The notes under the pieces were generated by a model, which had not been told where the DNA came from, ran no database searches, and saw nothing but the letters and a program-made list of their open reading frames with translations. Below, piece after piece: positions 8,996 through 18,308 of a stretch of 64,000 nt of DNA. How positions within the stretch are numbered: position 1 is the first letter of the stretch; the number at the start of each line of letters is the position of its first letter. Where the stretch lies: positions 62,001 through 126,000 of the forward strand of contig RXIV01000005.1 in the NCBI GenBank assembly GCA_003989085.1, in the 5' to 3' direction. The translations under genes were made by a program, and so were the position numbers. The stretch comes from Candidatus Competibacteraceae bacterium (GTDB taxonomy: Bacteria > Pseudomonadota > Gammaproteobacteria > Competibacterales > Competibacteraceae).

Positions 8996-9421
8996 GTGGC
9001 GATTTCGGAGCCTGTAATCACAGATGAACCCCAATACGGCGTTGGCGATGCATCTTATCAGGCGGCTGGCGGCGAAGCCGGTATCAGAGCCTTAGTTAAT
9101 GATTTTTATGATGCAATGGAGCAACTGCCCGAAGCTGAAAAAATCAGAAACATGCACCCTGCGGACTTGACAGTGTCCAGAGACAAACTGACTCTGTTTT
9201 TGTGCGGCTGGCTAGGTGGCCCGCGGCTTTATGCGCAACAGTACGGACCTATCCGGATTCCCCAGGTTCATAGTCATTTGGCGATTGGGCAAAGCGAGCG
9301 CGATGCCTGGTTACGGTGCATGCAGGAGGCGTTGAAAGCCCAGCCCTACGCCACAAAGTTCAAAAAATATCTGCTGGATCAACTCTATGTGCCGGCGGAG
9401 CGGAGCAGAAATAAAGAGTAA
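8996..9421 (+). CDS. Group II truncated haemoglobin
   Basis: 141 residues. The Gly-Gly near the start, the Phe-Tyr pair in the B helix, the WLGGP segment and the conserved His in a Pro-x-x-His-x-x-His segment (proximal haem ligand) mark a 2/2 globin of the TrbO-type group II. Such proteins bind O2 or handle peroxide and NO. Start choice: AAGGAG at 8982-8987 lies 8 nt before the GTG at 8996; the GTG at 8987 overlaps that site and is rejected. It follows gloA on the same strand. Confidence 0.88.
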   Translation: MAISEPVITDEPQYGVGDASYQAAGGEAGIRALVNDFYDAMEQLPEAEKIRNMHPADLTVSRDKLTLFLCGWLGGPRLYAQQYGPIRIPQVHSHLAIGQSERDAWLRCMQEALKAQPYATKFKKYLLDQLYVPAERSRNKE

Positions 9422-9507
9422 ACAGCGGGTTTTTGCTCAGGTCAGCGCCTTAGTTGCCCTGCTCTGCCCTCCCTTTCCCTGTCACCACTAACCAAAAGGA
9501 TCTTCTC

Positions 9508-9651
9508 TTGGCTAAGCCCAATTATCAGTACGAAAAACGCCAGAAAGACTTGGCAAAGAATAAAAAGCAGGAAGAAAAACGCCAGAAAAAGGCCAACAAG
9601 AACAGCACGCCGCCCCCAGATGCGCCCAACCCACTGGTGGAGTCGGAATAA
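9508..9651 (+). CDS. Small Lys/Gln-rich basic protein
   Basis: 47 residues, highly charged, with Lys-Arg-Gln-Lys repeats predicted to form a single helix, then a Pro-rich tail. The TTG at 9508 is chosen because AAAAGGA (9494-9500) lies 7 nt upstream and the product then begins MAKPNYQYEKRQKD, which I recognise as a widespread short uncharacterised proteobacterial family. Function unknown; the charge suggests nucleic-acid or ribosome contact, which is inference only. Confidence 0.7.
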   Translation: MAKPNYQYEKRQKDLAKNKKQEEKRQKKANKNSTPPPDAPNPLVESE

Positions 9652-9690
9652 AGCGCCCAGTCTATGGGGCGAGGTCAATTAAGCAAATAA

Positions 9691-9713
9691 CGCGACTCCG
9701 CTGGCGGAGCGCG
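9691..9713. terminator. Possible bidirectional terminator hairpin
   Basis: CTCCGC and GCGGAG pair around a 2-nt centre, extended by CGCG on both sides with a small bulge. It lies between the convergent ends of the small basic protein gene and kup. There is no strong T run, so confidence is low. Confidence 0.35.
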
Positions 9714-9733
9714 AACAGCGCCTCCGGATCAGG

Positions 9734-11608
9734 TCAGATCTCAACCAGCGTTCCCAATTCGACGACGCGGTTAGTGGGGATACGAAAGAAATCGGTAGCG
9801 CTCTGGGCGTTGCGTAGCATCCAGATGAAAAAGAGTTCACGCCACAACATCATCGGCGGCGCCAGCTTGGGCACCACCACTTCCCGACTGAGGAAGAACG
9901 AAGTTTTATCAAGGTCAAACGCAAGGCCCTTCGTCCCACAGGTCTCCAGCGCCTGCGGAATGTCCGGTTGCTCCATGAAGCCATAACGCACCAACACCCG
10001 GTAGAAGCTGTGACCAAGATCGACAATCTCGATCCGGTCTGCATCCACGACATAGGGTATTTCCGCCGTGAGGACGGTAACCAGTACATTGCGGGCGTGC
10101 AGCACTTCGTTGTGCTTGATGTTGTGCAGCAGCGCCGACGGTGCGCCTTCGGGCCGGCTGGTCAGGTAGACGGCGGTGCTGCTGACCTGCTTCAGCGACG
10201 CATTTTCGATGGAGCGAATGAATTGGTCGAGGGGCATGGTCAGGTTGCCCATTTCTTTGAACAAGAGATGTCGGCCCCGCCGCCAAGTGGTCAACGTGGT
10301 AAAGGATGCCAGACCCATTACCAGGGCAAACCAGCCGCCCTGACCGATCTTGAGCGCGTTGGCAGAGAAAAACACCGCGTCAATCAGCAAAAGTACTCCA
10401 AGCAAGGGCAATGCGAACCAAGGATTCCAACGCCAGGCCAGCAGCACAACGAAAGAGACCAGGATCGTGCTAATCAGCATTGTACCGGCTACCGCAATTC
10501 CGTATGCCGCCGCCAGGTTGCTGGAAGACTGGAAACCGAACACCAGCGCAATGACCGCGAGATAAAGCGTCCAATTGGTGAATGGAACGTAAATCTGTCC
10601 AGCTTCCATGTGGGAAGTGTGGACAATCTGCATCCGTGGCAGGTAGCCGAGCTGGACGGCCTGCCGCGCCACCGAGAATGCCCCAGAAATCACTGCCTGC
10701 GAGGCGATCACCGTCGCCGCCGTGGCCAGCACCACCATCGGAATCAGCGCCCAGCCGGGCGCCAACAGGTAGAAGGGACTCTGGATTGCGGTCGGACTCT
10801 TGAGCAACAGAGCGCCCTGTCCGTAATAATTCAGCACCAAGGCCGGTAGCACAAAAGCAAACCAAGCGACCCGGATCGGGAATTTACCGAAGTGTCCCAT
10901 ATCTGCGTACAGCGCCTCTCCGCCAGTGACTGAGAGAAAGATGGCGCCGAGCGCAAGAAAACTTTGCCACGGATTGTTGGCAAGAAACTCGGCGGCGTAT
11001 ACCGGGTTCAAGGCCAACAGCACCTGTGGCGCCTGCACAATGCTGATCACGCCGAGTACGGCCAGAACCACAAACCACAGACACATCACCGGTCCAAACA
11101 GCATGCCCATGGTAGCCGTGCCATGTCGCTGCATCCAGAACAGGCCGGTCAACACCACGATAGTGATCGGCAACACATAGTCCTTGAGCTGCGGCGCGAC
11201 CACATCCAACCCCTCGACTGCACTCAGCACCGAGATGGCCGGCGTGATCATGCTATCGCCGTAGAACAGCGCGGCGGCAAAGATGCCGAGCATGGTCACA
11301 AACCAAGTGGCGCGCGAGTTCCTGGTTAACTCCGTCACGCGGGCGAGCAGGGCCAAGCTACCCCCTTCGCCGCGATTGTCGGCGCGCATGATGATGGCTA
11401 CATATTTCAGGGTGACCAGCACCATGACGGTCCAGAAAATCAGCGACAACACACCAAGAATACTGGCTGGCTCCACTGCTATGGGGTGATGCCCGGCGAA
11501 GGTTTCCTTAAGCGCGTAGAGCGGGCTGGTGCCGATGTCGCCGAAAACGACGCCAACCGCGCCGACAATTAACGCCGCCGAGCGGTTCTTGTTCTCATTC
11601 GCGGACAT
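9734..11608 (-). CDS. kup: Low-affinity K+/H+ symporter Kup
   Basis: 624 residues with about 12 membrane helices and a soluble C-terminal domain of roughly 170 residues, the size of E. coli Kup. The N-terminal [17 protein letters not shown] signature is diagnostic. It imports K+ across the inner membrane with protons. Transcribed leftwards; the ATG at 11608 has an AGGA upstream. It is one of four different K+ transport systems in this window. Confidence 0.95.
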   Translation of the reverse strand: MSANENKNRSAALIVGAVGVVFGDIGTSPLYALKETFAGHHPIAVEPASILGVLSLIFWTVMVLVTLKYVAIIMRADNRGEGGSLALLARVTELTRNSRATWFVTMLGIFAAALFYGDSMITPAISVLSAVEGLDVVAPQLKDYVLPITIVVLTGLFWMQRHGTATMGMLFGPVMCLWFVVLAVLGVISIVQAPQVLLALNPVYAAEFLANNPWQSFLALGAIFLSVTGGEALYADMGHFGKFPIRVAWFAFVLPALVLNYYGQGALLLKSPTAIQSPFYLLAPGWALIPMVVLATAATVIASQAVISGAFSVARQAVQLGYLPRMQIVHTSHMEAGQIYVPFTNWTLYLAVIALVFGFQSSSNLAAAYGIAVAGTMLISTILVSFVVLLAWRWNPWFALPLLGVLLLIDAVFFSANALKIGQGGWFALVMGLASFTTLTTWRRGRHLLFKEMGNLTMPLDQFIRSIENASLKQVSSTAVYLTSRPEGAPSALLHNIKHNEVLHARNVLVTVLTAEIPYVVDADRIEIVDLGHSFYRVLVRYGFMEQPDIPQALETCGTKGLAFDLDKTSFFLSREVVVPKLAPPMMLWRELFFIWMLRNAQSATDFFRIPTNRVVELGTLVEI

Positions 11609-11653
11609 TGCAGGATGTTCCTGTTATCGTTATGTTGGAGATTAATCAAAAAG

Positions 11654-12430
11654 TTACCGCTCGACAAAAGCCCGCTCAATCACATAATGGCCGGGTTCAC
11701 CGATGTGCGGCGAGACAGTGAATCCCCGGGCGTCCAGGAGTGCGCTGGTATCCTTCAGCAGCCAGGCGCTGCCGCAGATCATCGCCCGATCCTGGGCAGG
11801 GTCAAGCGGCGGCAGCCCAAGATCCGCGAATAATTTGCCATTCTCGATCAGATGCGTCAGCCGCCCTTGATGATGGAAGGATTGGCGCGTCACCGTGGGA
11901 TAGTAAATCAACTTTTTGCGGACATTCTCACCCAGGAATTCATGGTCGGGCAGTTCACGGGTGATGAAATCAGCGTAGGCCAGCTCACTCACATAACGGA
12001 CGCCATGCACCAGCACAATCTGCTCGAAGCGGTCGTAGGTGTCCGGGTCCTTGATAATACTTAGAAACGGCGCCAGCCCAGTTCCCGAACTAAGCAGATA
12101 GAGTCGCGGGCCGGGCAATAGATCGTCAATCACCAAGGTTCCTACCGGCTTGCGGCTAACCAGAAGCGAGTCGCCTTCCTTCAAGTGCTGCAACCGCGAA
12201 GTCAGCAGACCGTTTTGCACCTTGATACTGAAGAATTCGAGGTGCTCATCGTAGTTAGCGCTGGCAATGCTATAAGCCCGCATCAGCGGGTGGCCTTCTA
12301 CCTCAAGGCCGATCATGACGAAATGGCCGTTGCGAAAGCGAAGTCCTGGATAACGGGTGGTCTTGAAGCTAAACAGCGTCTCGTTCCAGTGGTGAACGCT
12401 CAGGACATATTCTGTATTGAAGGCTTTCAT
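11654..12430 (-). CDS. fpr: Ferredoxin/flavodoxin-NADP+ reductase
   Basis: 258 residues. The FAD-binding RAYS motif (about residue 50), the NADP-binding SSGTGLAPFLS segment and the C-terminal AFVER tail place it in the bacterial Fpr class that resembles the Azotobacter enzyme rather than the E. coli one (which ends in Trp). It passes electrons between NADPH and ferredoxin or flavodoxin in the cytoplasm. It lies downstream of a terminator-like hairpin, so it probably has its own promoter near 12435-12450. Confidence 0.93.
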   Translation of the reverse strand: MKAFNTEYVLSVHHWNETLFSFKTTRYPGLRFRNGHFVMIGLEVEGHPLMRAYSIASANYDEHLEFFSIKVQNGLLTSRLQHLKEGDSLLVSRKPVGTLVIDDLLPGPRLYLLSSGTGLAPFLSIIKDPDTYDRFEQIVLVHGVRYVSELAYADFITRELPDHEFLGENVRKKLIYYPTVTRQSFHHQGRLTHLIENGKLFADLGLPPLDPAQDRAMICGSAWLLKDTSALLDARGFTVSPHIGEPGHYVIERAFVER

Positions 12431-12451
12431 AAGTCAGACCGTGCAAAATCG

Positions 12452-12490
12452 CCAGCCCGCCCAATCGGCCATTACGGCTGGGCGGGCTGG
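12452..12490 (-). terminator. Terminator hairpin after the decarboxylase beta-like gene
   Basis: A perfect 12-bp stem (CCAGCCCGCCCA, 12452-12463, pairing with 12479-12490) encloses a 15-nt loop. On the minus strand it is followed by a short T run (GATTTTGC). It lies 63 bp past the stop of the minus-strand beta-subunit gene. Confidence 0.65.
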
Positions 12491-12552
12491 AAGCGATGAC
12501 TGATTTAATGGGGAGAGTAAAGATTATCGCTACTCACTGAGAGTAGCGCCAT

Positions 12553-13722
12553 CTATTGGACCCCGAGCAGCGCCAGCATGATCCCACCAGAAATCGCAGT
12601 GCCAAACACCCCGGCCAGATTCGGCCCCATAGCGTGAAAGATCAGGTGATTATGTGGATTGGCCTGATTCGCCACAATGTGAGAGACCCGGGCCGCGATG
12701 GGTACCGACGCGATGCCGGCTGATCCAATCAACGGGTTGATCTTGTTCCTGAGGAACAGGTTCATGATCTTTGCGGTGACTACGCCGGAAGCAGTGCCAA
12801 ACAGGAAGGCGAGCAACCCGAGGCCGACAATCAAGATTGTATCCCAGGTCAGGAACTTGTCAGCCGCCATCGTTGAGCCAATCGCGACGGTCAGGATCAT
12901 GATGATCATATTCATGAGTGGGCCGCCTGCTGTTTTAGCCAGCCGTTCCGTTACACCCACTTCCTTCAGCAGATTACCGAGCATGAGCATAGTGATCAGC
13001 GGGGCGACCGGCGGGAAAAACAGATTGACGATGATGGCGATCACCGCCGGAAAGATGATCTTCTCCAGTTTGCTGACCTTGCGAATTTGCGCCATCTCGA
13101 TCCGGCGTTCCGCTGGTGTGGTGAGCATTTTCATCACCGGCGGTTGAATCATCGGCATCAGCGCCATGTAGGAGTAAGCGGCGACCGAGATCGGGCCAAG
13201 CAAATGCGGAGCCAGCTTCACGGTGACAAAAATCGCCATGGGACCATCGGCTCCGCCGATGATGCCAATCGCGCCCGCTTCACTGATGCTAAACCCGACC
13301 AGTTTGGCGAGAATCAGCGCGACGAAAATCCCCAGATGCGCTCCCGCCCCCAGAATGACCAGTTTTGGGTTGGCGATCATGGGACCGAAATCGGTCATGG
13401 CTCCCACCCCGAGAAAAATCAGCGGCGGGATAATCAACTTGGCAACGCCCTCGTAGGCATAGTGGAACAACCCACCTTCCTTAACCACATACAGTAGCGC
13501 AGAGACCGGCGGTCCACCCGGCACATCGGGCGGCCCCGGCACGTTGGCGACGATGCAGGAAAACCCGATCCCGATCAGCAGCAATGGCTCGTAATGCTTG
13601 GCGATGGCCAGGTAAATCATGGTCCCGCCGATGATAATCATCACCAGGTTGCCCCCGGTAAAGTTGGCTGCTCCGGTCTGTTGCAGCAGCGCGTTAAAAA
13701 AGAACAGCACTTGATCGAACAA
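12553..13722 (-). CDS. Sodium ion-translocating decarboxylase beta-subunit-like protein
   Basis: 389 residues with about ten membrane segments, matching OadB/GcdB/MmdB. The Asp-containing loop GGADGPMAIFVT and the C-terminal Asn-Pro-His-Asn segment are the conserved Na+-path regions of this family. Known members couple decarboxylation of biotin-bound CO2 to Na+ export, together with alpha and gamma subunits. No carboxyltransferase or biotin carrier gene is seen nearby, so its partner is encoded elsewhere or the protein has a different role. A 53-residue membrane protein precedes it. Confidence 0.88.
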   Translation of the reverse strand: MFDQVLFFFNALLQQTGAANFTGGNLVMIIIGGTMIYLAIAKHYEPLLLIGIGFSCIVANVPGPPDVPGGPPVSALLYVVKEGGLFHYAYEGVAKLIIPPLIFLGVGAMTDFGPMIANPKLVILGAGAHLGIFVALILAKLVGFSISEAGAIGIIGGADGPMAIFVTVKLAPHLLGPISVAAYSYMALMPMIQPPVMKMLTTPAERRIEMAQIRKVSKLEKIIFPAVIAIIVNLFFPPVAPLITMLMLGNLLKEVGVTERLAKTAGGPLMNMIIMILTVAIGSTMAADKFLTWDTILIVGLGLLAFLFGTASGVVTAKIMNLFLRNKINPLIGSAGIASVPIAARVSHIVANQANPHNHLIFHAMGPNLAGVFGTAISGGIMLALLGVQ

Positions 13723-13789
13723 CGCCCACCCCTCCCATTTTGATTGTCGGTTTATTCGGTAATTTCTTTTGCGAGATTAAGCGGATGCC

Positions 13790-13951
13790 CTAATGGCCGC
13801 CTTCCCGCAGTTTTTTCTCATCAATTGTTCCCAACTGGTTCAGGTATGGGAACAACGCAAGGACAAAGCCAATACCGGAGATCACCAAAAAACTCAGAAA
13901 AAAATCGATGACGCTTAATAGAATCGCTCCATAAACTGTATCGGGAATCAT
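13790..13951 (-). CDS. 53-residue single-pass membrane protein, partner of the beta-like subunit
   Basis: Encoded 67 bp upstream of the beta-subunit-like gene on the same strand. One membrane helix (about residues 8-35, containing Asp16) is followed by a charged tail ending REGGH. AAAGG lies about 10 nt before the ATG. Topology (N-out helix, short charged C-tail) loosely recalls decarboxylase gamma subunits, but it lacks the Pro/Ala linker and the His/Zn tail typical of OadG. I infer a small accessory subunit. Confidence 0.6.
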   Translation of the reverse strand: MIPDTVYGAILLSVIDFFLSFLVISGIGFVLALFPYLNQLGTIDEKKLREGGH

Positions 13952-14020
13952 TAGTTATTTACCTTTCATTGGTATGGATGCAACGAGATTTTTGACTATC
14001 CATGCGACCGATCCGGCCAT

Positions 14021-14416
14021 TCAGGAATAAAGATCGATTAATCGGCCCCGGATTCGCAACGCCAAATCACGCAACTCACCCGGTTCACGAAATGCCGCTA
14101 AAGCGGTGTCCGCCTCTTGCCAGTTTTCATCGTAGATGTAGCGCCGGGCGGCCATAGCAAAACGCTCATAGGCGGTTCCTGCGGCGAGATTCAATAGCTG
14201 GTCAATATCGGTTCGCGTCTCTTCGAGCACGGCCTGATCAGGCGCGGACTCCTCCAAGGCTCTGACGCGATGCGCGAGCGTTCGAATATCGTCCCGAACA
14301 ATCGCCAGCAGGGTCAGGGCTTCGGCCAGCACATCCTTGAGCGCCGCCGTATCTTGAGCGGCCTCAGCGCGACGGATGAGATTATTAATCGATTGGTCTT
14401 GCGGGGGGCGGTGCAT
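14021..14416 (-). CDS. Hypothetical helical protein
   Basis: 131 residues, almost entirely helical by composition, rich in Ala, Leu, Arg and Glu, with a likely coiled-coil segment near residues 35-75. An AGGAG lies 8 nt before the ATG at 14416. No family recognised. It stands alone between the decarboxylase-like pair and an AT-rich gap. Confidence 0.65.
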   Translation of the reverse strand: MHRPPQDQSINNLIRRAEAAQDTAALKDVLAEALTLLAIVRDDIRTLAHRVRALEESAPDQAVLEETRTDIDQLLNLAAGTAYERFAMAARRYIYDENWQEADTALAAFREPGELRDLALRIRGRLIDLYS

Positions 14417-14813
14417 GGCCGGCTCCTCAGATGATCGCGGTAGGCGTTATGAAAACTTAAGCTTTCTACTCGGAAGGCCGTAAAAAAGTCGTAAAAATAG
14501 CTTGGTTTCGTATAAAAATTTCGTAAAAATTTTAGAAAGACTGGCTGATTCTTTATCTGGAAGATGACCGATTTTTTTCCTGGAATGATCGCTTATTTTT
14601 TCGTGTCTGACTTTAAACATGGACACCAAACAAAGTAGAAAACACTACATTCATATTTAATTACAACATATTGTTTTATATAAAATAAATAATTGGCACA
14701 AAACATGAATTCTCAGAATTTGACTCAAAAATATGGATATTAGTCGCGTTTCATGGAAACGGGATATCAACCACAATTTACGGGAATAGGCGAATGCCCA
14801 CGGGAAAGCCTAC
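14417..14813. other. AT-rich intergenic region upstream of the Hdr-Flx operon
   Basis: About 400 bp without a convincing gene and markedly more AT-rich than its surroundings, especially 14590-14740. It separates a minus-strand hypothetical gene from hdrC and must carry the operon promoter. Several weak -10-like AT runs exist near 14680, but none with a good -35 at proper spacing, so I do not name one. Confidence 0.5.
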
Positions 14814-15395
14814 ATGAATAGATCTCTTGAAAATGCCAAGAAAACGACCAGTCTGGCGAGCCAGATACAAGCGGCTACCGGCATTGCACTCCATCACTGC
14901 TACCAGTGCGGCAAGTGCGCGGCGGGTTGTCCGGTAGCGGACACCATGGACCTCCCGTCCTGTCAGGTTTTGCGGTTATTACAGTACGAATCCCCTGAGT
15001 TTGATCGGCAAGTTCTCCAAAGCGAGGCCATCTGGCTTTGCCTATCCTGCGAAACTTGCCATACCCGTTGCCCTCAGGATATCGGCACGCCCAAGGTCAT
15101 GAACTTCCTGCGTGGGGAAGCCATGCGCCTGAGGCTAGCTCATCCCCGGAGCAAGGATACGCAGGCATTCCATCACGCTTTTCTGGGCTCTGTCGGGCGA
15201 CACGGCCGCCTGTACGAAATCGGCATGTTGATGGGCTACAAGCTGCGCACCGGACACCTGCTCAAGGACATGGCGCTCGGTTCCAAACTGCACGAAAAAG
15301 GCAAGCTGAATTTGCTTCCGCACGCCATCGAGGACAAGGCGGCGCTGAAACGCCTGTTCAAGCAGACGCTCAATAACCCCGATAGCAAGGAGTAG
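14814..15395 (+). CDS. hdrC: Heterodisulfide reductase-type subunit C (two [4Fe-4S])
   Basis: 193 residues with two CxxCxxCxxxC(P) motifs: Cys29/32/35/39 and Cys76/79/82/86. HdrC passes electrons between HdrA and the catalytic HdrB. GGGAAAG precedes the ATG at 14814. It opens a seven-gene run with 4-45 nt gaps. In Hdr-Flx systems (first described in Desulfovibrio) this module reduces a disulfide substrate, probably DsrC-like, with electrons from bifurcated NADH. Confidence 0.88.
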   Translation: MNRSLENAKKTTSLASQIQAATGIALHHCYQCGKCAAGCPVADTMDLPSCQVLRLLQYESPEFDRQVLQSEAIWLCLSCETCHTRCPQDIGTPKVMNFLRGEAMRLRLAHPRSKDTQAFHHAFLGSVGRHGRLYEIGMLMGYKLRTGHLLKDMALGSKLHEKGKLNLLPHAIEDKAALKRLFKQTLNNPDSKE

Positions 15396-15399
15396 CGCC

Positions 15400-16290
15400 A
15401 TGCGTATTGGCTACTATCCGGGTTGTTCGCTGAAAAGCTCTGCCCGCGAATATGAAGAATCGGTGCGGGCGTTGTGCGCGGCGCTCGATCTGGAACTGGT
15501 GGAAATTCCCGACTGGAACTGCTGCGGCGCGTCCTCGGCTCATGTGATGAGCGCGGATCTGGCCCTGGGGCTGCGTACCCGCAACCTGGCGCAGGCGGAA
15601 GCCGCCGGTCTGGACGAAGTGCTGACGCCCTGCGCGGCCTGCTTCAGTCATCTGGCCGAAGCCCGCATGGAACTCGCGGACAATCCCAACAAGCGGCAGG
15701 AAGTCGCTGACTTCATCGGCTTGCCTTATAGCGGCCGGGTCCGGGTGCTGAACGTCCTGGCGGTGCTGGATCGCTATCGGGACCGGATCGCCGCGAAGGT
15801 CAAAAACCCCTTTCGATATAAAGTCGCCTGCTATTACGGCTGTCTGCTGGTGCGCCCGCCGGAAGTGGTCCAGTTCGACCGTCCGGAGAATCCGCAAAGC
15901 ATGGATCGGCTGCTCGAAGCGGTGGGCGCCAAACCGATTCCCTGGGCCTGCAAAACCGAATGCTGCGGCGCGTCCTTTTCCGTCACCCGCACCGACGTGG
16001 TAGCTAATCTGAGCGGCCGCATCGTCGCCGACGCCGTGAAGCGCAATGCCGCCGCTATCGTGGTGGCTTGCCCGATGTGCCAATCCAACCTCGACCTGCG
16101 TCGCCCGGAAATCAACCAGCAGTTGGAACAGGAACACGGTATCCCGGTGCTGTACATTACCCAGGCGCTGGGACTGGCCTTGGGGATCGACCCGCAACAA
16201 CTCGGTTTGCAGCGGCATCTGGTGCCGGTCGAACTGCCGGAACCAGAACCCGAAGTCGTCACCGCTGACGACGATGATGATGATGATTGA
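15400..16290 (+). CDS. hdrB: Heterodisulfide reductase-type subunit B (CCG domains)
   Basis: 296 residues with two cysteine-rich CCG domains: Cys9...CCG (41-43)...CxxC, and a second set CYYGC...CCGAS...CPMC. In methanogen HdrB these bind two noncubane [4Fe-4S] clusters that cleave the disulfide, so this is the likely catalytic subunit. An unusual acidic C-terminal tail ends in seven consecutive Asp. The gene begins 4 nt after hdrC. Confidence 0.9.
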   Translation: MRIGYYPGCSLKSSAREYEESVRALCAALDLELVEIPDWNCCGASSAHVMSADLALGLRTRNLAQAEAAGLDEVLTPCAACFSHLAEARMELADNPNKRQEVADFIGLPYSGRVRVLNVLAVLDRYRDRIAAKVKNPFRYKVACYYGCLLVRPPEVVQFDRPENPQSMDRLLEAVGAKPIPWACKTECCGASFSVTRTDVVANLSGRIVADAVKRNAAAIVVACPMCQSNLDLRRPEINQQLEQEHGIPVLYITQALGLALGIDPQQLGLQRHLVPVELPEPEPEVVTADDDDDDD

Positions 16291-16301
16291 GGGGAATCGC
16301 C

Positions 16302-18293
16302 ATGTCACGAGTGGGAGTTTTTGTTTGCCATTGCGGCGAAAATATCGGTTCGACGGTGGACTGCCCCGAAGTCGCAGAGCGCTGCAAGCAAATGCCAGGC
16401 GTGGTTCACGCCGAGGATTACAAATACCTGTGTTCCAATCCCGGCCAGAACAAGATCAAGCAGGCGATTAAGGACCACCAGTTGGAAGGGGTGGTGGTAG
16501 CCGCCTGTTCGCCGCGCATGCACGAACCGACCTTTCGCCGGGCGGTGACCGATGCCGGGATGAACGCCTATCTGTGCGAAGTGGCGAATCTGCGTGAACA
16601 CTGCTCCTGGGTGCATGAAGAGGCGGACAGCACCACCGAAAAGGCGGTCGATCTGGTGCGGCTGCAACTGGAGAAGGTGAAGCGCAACAAGCCGTTGCAG
16701 CCGATTGAGGTGCCCATCACCAAGACGGCGCTGGTCATCGGCGGCGGCGTGGCCGGCATTCAGGCGGCGCTCGACATCGCCGATTCGGGCCATAAAGTCA
16801 TTCTGGTGGAGCGGTCGCCTGCGCTCGGCGGCCACATGGCGCAGTTGTCGGAGACCTTCCCGACTCTGGATTGCTCGCAATGCATCCTGACGCCCCGGAT
16901 GGTGGACGTGTCCCGCCATCCCAACATCACCCTGATGACCTATTCCGAAGTGGAGCATCTGGACGGCTTCATCGGCAACTTCAAGGCCACCATCCGCAAG
17001 CGCGCCCGCAAGATTGACGAAGAACTGTGCACCGGTTGCGGCGAATGCCTGCAAAAATGCCCTTCCAAGGACATCAGCGACGGCTTCAATGAGGGGCTAA
17101 CCACGCGCCGGGCGATTTATGTGCCTTTCACCCAGGCGGTGCCCAACATTCCGGTGATCGATGTCGAGAACTGCCGACACTATCAAAAGAAGAAATGCGA
17201 CCGCTGCGTGAAAGCGTGTCCCACCAAGGCGATCAGCTTCAATCAGCAGGACGAATTGATCCATGTGGACGTGGGCGCCATCGTAGTGGCGACCGGCTAC
17301 AAGGTGATGAGCACCGAGAAGTTCCCGGAGTACGGTTATGGCACCTACCCGGATGTCATCACCGGCTTGCAGTTCGAGCGTTACGCCTCTGCTTCCGGCC
17401 CCACCCAGGGCGTCATCAAGCGCCCCAGCGACGGCAAGGAACCGGAAACCGTGGTGTTCATCGCCTGCTCCGGCAGTCGCGACGCCGCCAAGGGCGTCAA
17501 GTATTGCAGCAAGATTTGCTGCATGTACACGGCCAAGCACGCGATGCTGCTCAAGCACAAGAACCACAACAGCAAGGCGTATGTGTTCTACATGGACATC
17601 CGCGCCGCCGGCAAAAATTACGACGAATTCGTGCGGCGGGCGATTGAGGAAGACGGCGTCAAGTACATCCGGGGCCGGGTTTCCCGCGTTTACGAAGAAG
17701 ACGGCAAGCTGGTCGTCAAGGGCGCGGACACGCTGCTGGGTGGCCGTCCGGTTGAAATCAAGGCCGATCTGGTGGTGCTGGCCACGGCCTCGCTGCCCAA
17801 CGACGGTCAGAGCGAACTGGCTCGCAAGCTTCATGTCGGCTGCGACGAATACGGCTTCCTGGCCGAGGCGCACCCCAAGCTGAAGCCGGTGGAAACCAAT
17901 ACCGCCGGCATTTATCTGGCCGGCGCCTGTCAGTCGCCGCGCGACATCCCGGAGACGGTGGCCCAGGCCAGCGCCGCCGCCGCCAAGGTCGCCGCGCTGT
18001 TGAGCCGTAGCCACCTGACCCGCGAGCCGATAGTCGCCGAAGTCAACCGCCGGCCCGCGCCGCTGCACAGCGATTGCACCGGTTGCTTCCTGTGCGAAAG
18101 CGCCTGTCCGTACCGGGCGATTGGTCAGGAGGAAATCCTGGATCGCGATGGGATAGTGATCAAAACCATCGCCAAAATTAATCCCGGCTTGTGCCAGGGT
18201 TGCGGCACCTGCGTGGCGACCTGCCGCACCAAGGCCATCGATCTGCACGGTTTTTCCAACGAGCAGATTTTCGCCGAAATCATGAGCCTGTAG
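16302..18293 (+). CDS. hdrA: Heterodisulfide reductase-type subunit A (flavin, multiple [4Fe-4S])
   Basis: 663 residues. In order: N-terminal Cys domain (CHCGENIG; CSPRMHEP), FAD-binding Rossmann motif GGGVAGIQAA, a ferredoxin pair (CTGCGECLQKC; CDRCVKAC), the flavin reductase body, and a C-terminal ferredoxin pair (CTGCFLCESAC; CQGCGTCVATC). HdrA carries the bifurcating FAD in characterised complexes. The ATG at 16302 follows GAGGGG by a normal spacing. This is the hub of the operon. Confidence 0.93.
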   Translation: MSRVGVFVCHCGENIGSTVDCPEVAERCKQMPGVVHAEDYKYLCSNPGQNKIKQAIKDHQLEGVVVAACSPRMHEPTFRRAVTDAGMNAYLCEVANLREHCSWVHEEADSTTEKAVDLVRLQLEKVKRNKPLQPIEVPITKTALVIGGGVAGIQAALDIADSGHKVILVERSPALGGHMAQLSETFPTLDCSQCILTPRMVDVSRHPNITLMTYSEVEHLDGFIGNFKATIRKRARKIDEELCTGCGECLQKCPSKDISDGFNEGLTTRRAIYVPFTQAVPNIPVIDVENCRHYQKKKCDRCVKACPTKAISFNQQDELIHVDVGAIVVATGYKVMSTEKFPEYGYGTYPDVITGLQFERYASASGPTQGVIKRPSDGKEPETVVFIACSGSRDAAKGVKYCSKICCMYTAKHAMLLKHKNHNSKAYVFYMDIRAAGKNYDEFVRRAIEEDGVKYIRGRVSRVYEEDGKLVVKGADTLLGGRPVEIKADLVVLATASLPNDGQSELARKLHVGCDEYGFLAEAHPKLKPVETNTAGIYLAGACQSPRDIPETVAQASAAAAKVAALLSRSHLTREPIVAEVNRRPAPLHSDCTGCFLCESACPYRAIGQEEILDRDGIVIKTIAKINPGLCQGCGTCVATCRTKAIDLHGFSNEQIFAEIMSL

Positions 18294-18308
18294 CGGAGTG
18301 AGTGTCCG

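Noticed and set aside
14447-14629. Minus-strand ORF of 60 codons in the AT-rich gap
   Set aside because: Lys/Phe-rich accidental frame in AT-rich DNA with no ribosome-binding site.
15370-16308. Minus-strand frame of 312 codons opposite hdrB
   Set aside because: Antisense shadow of hdrB with no family resemblance.
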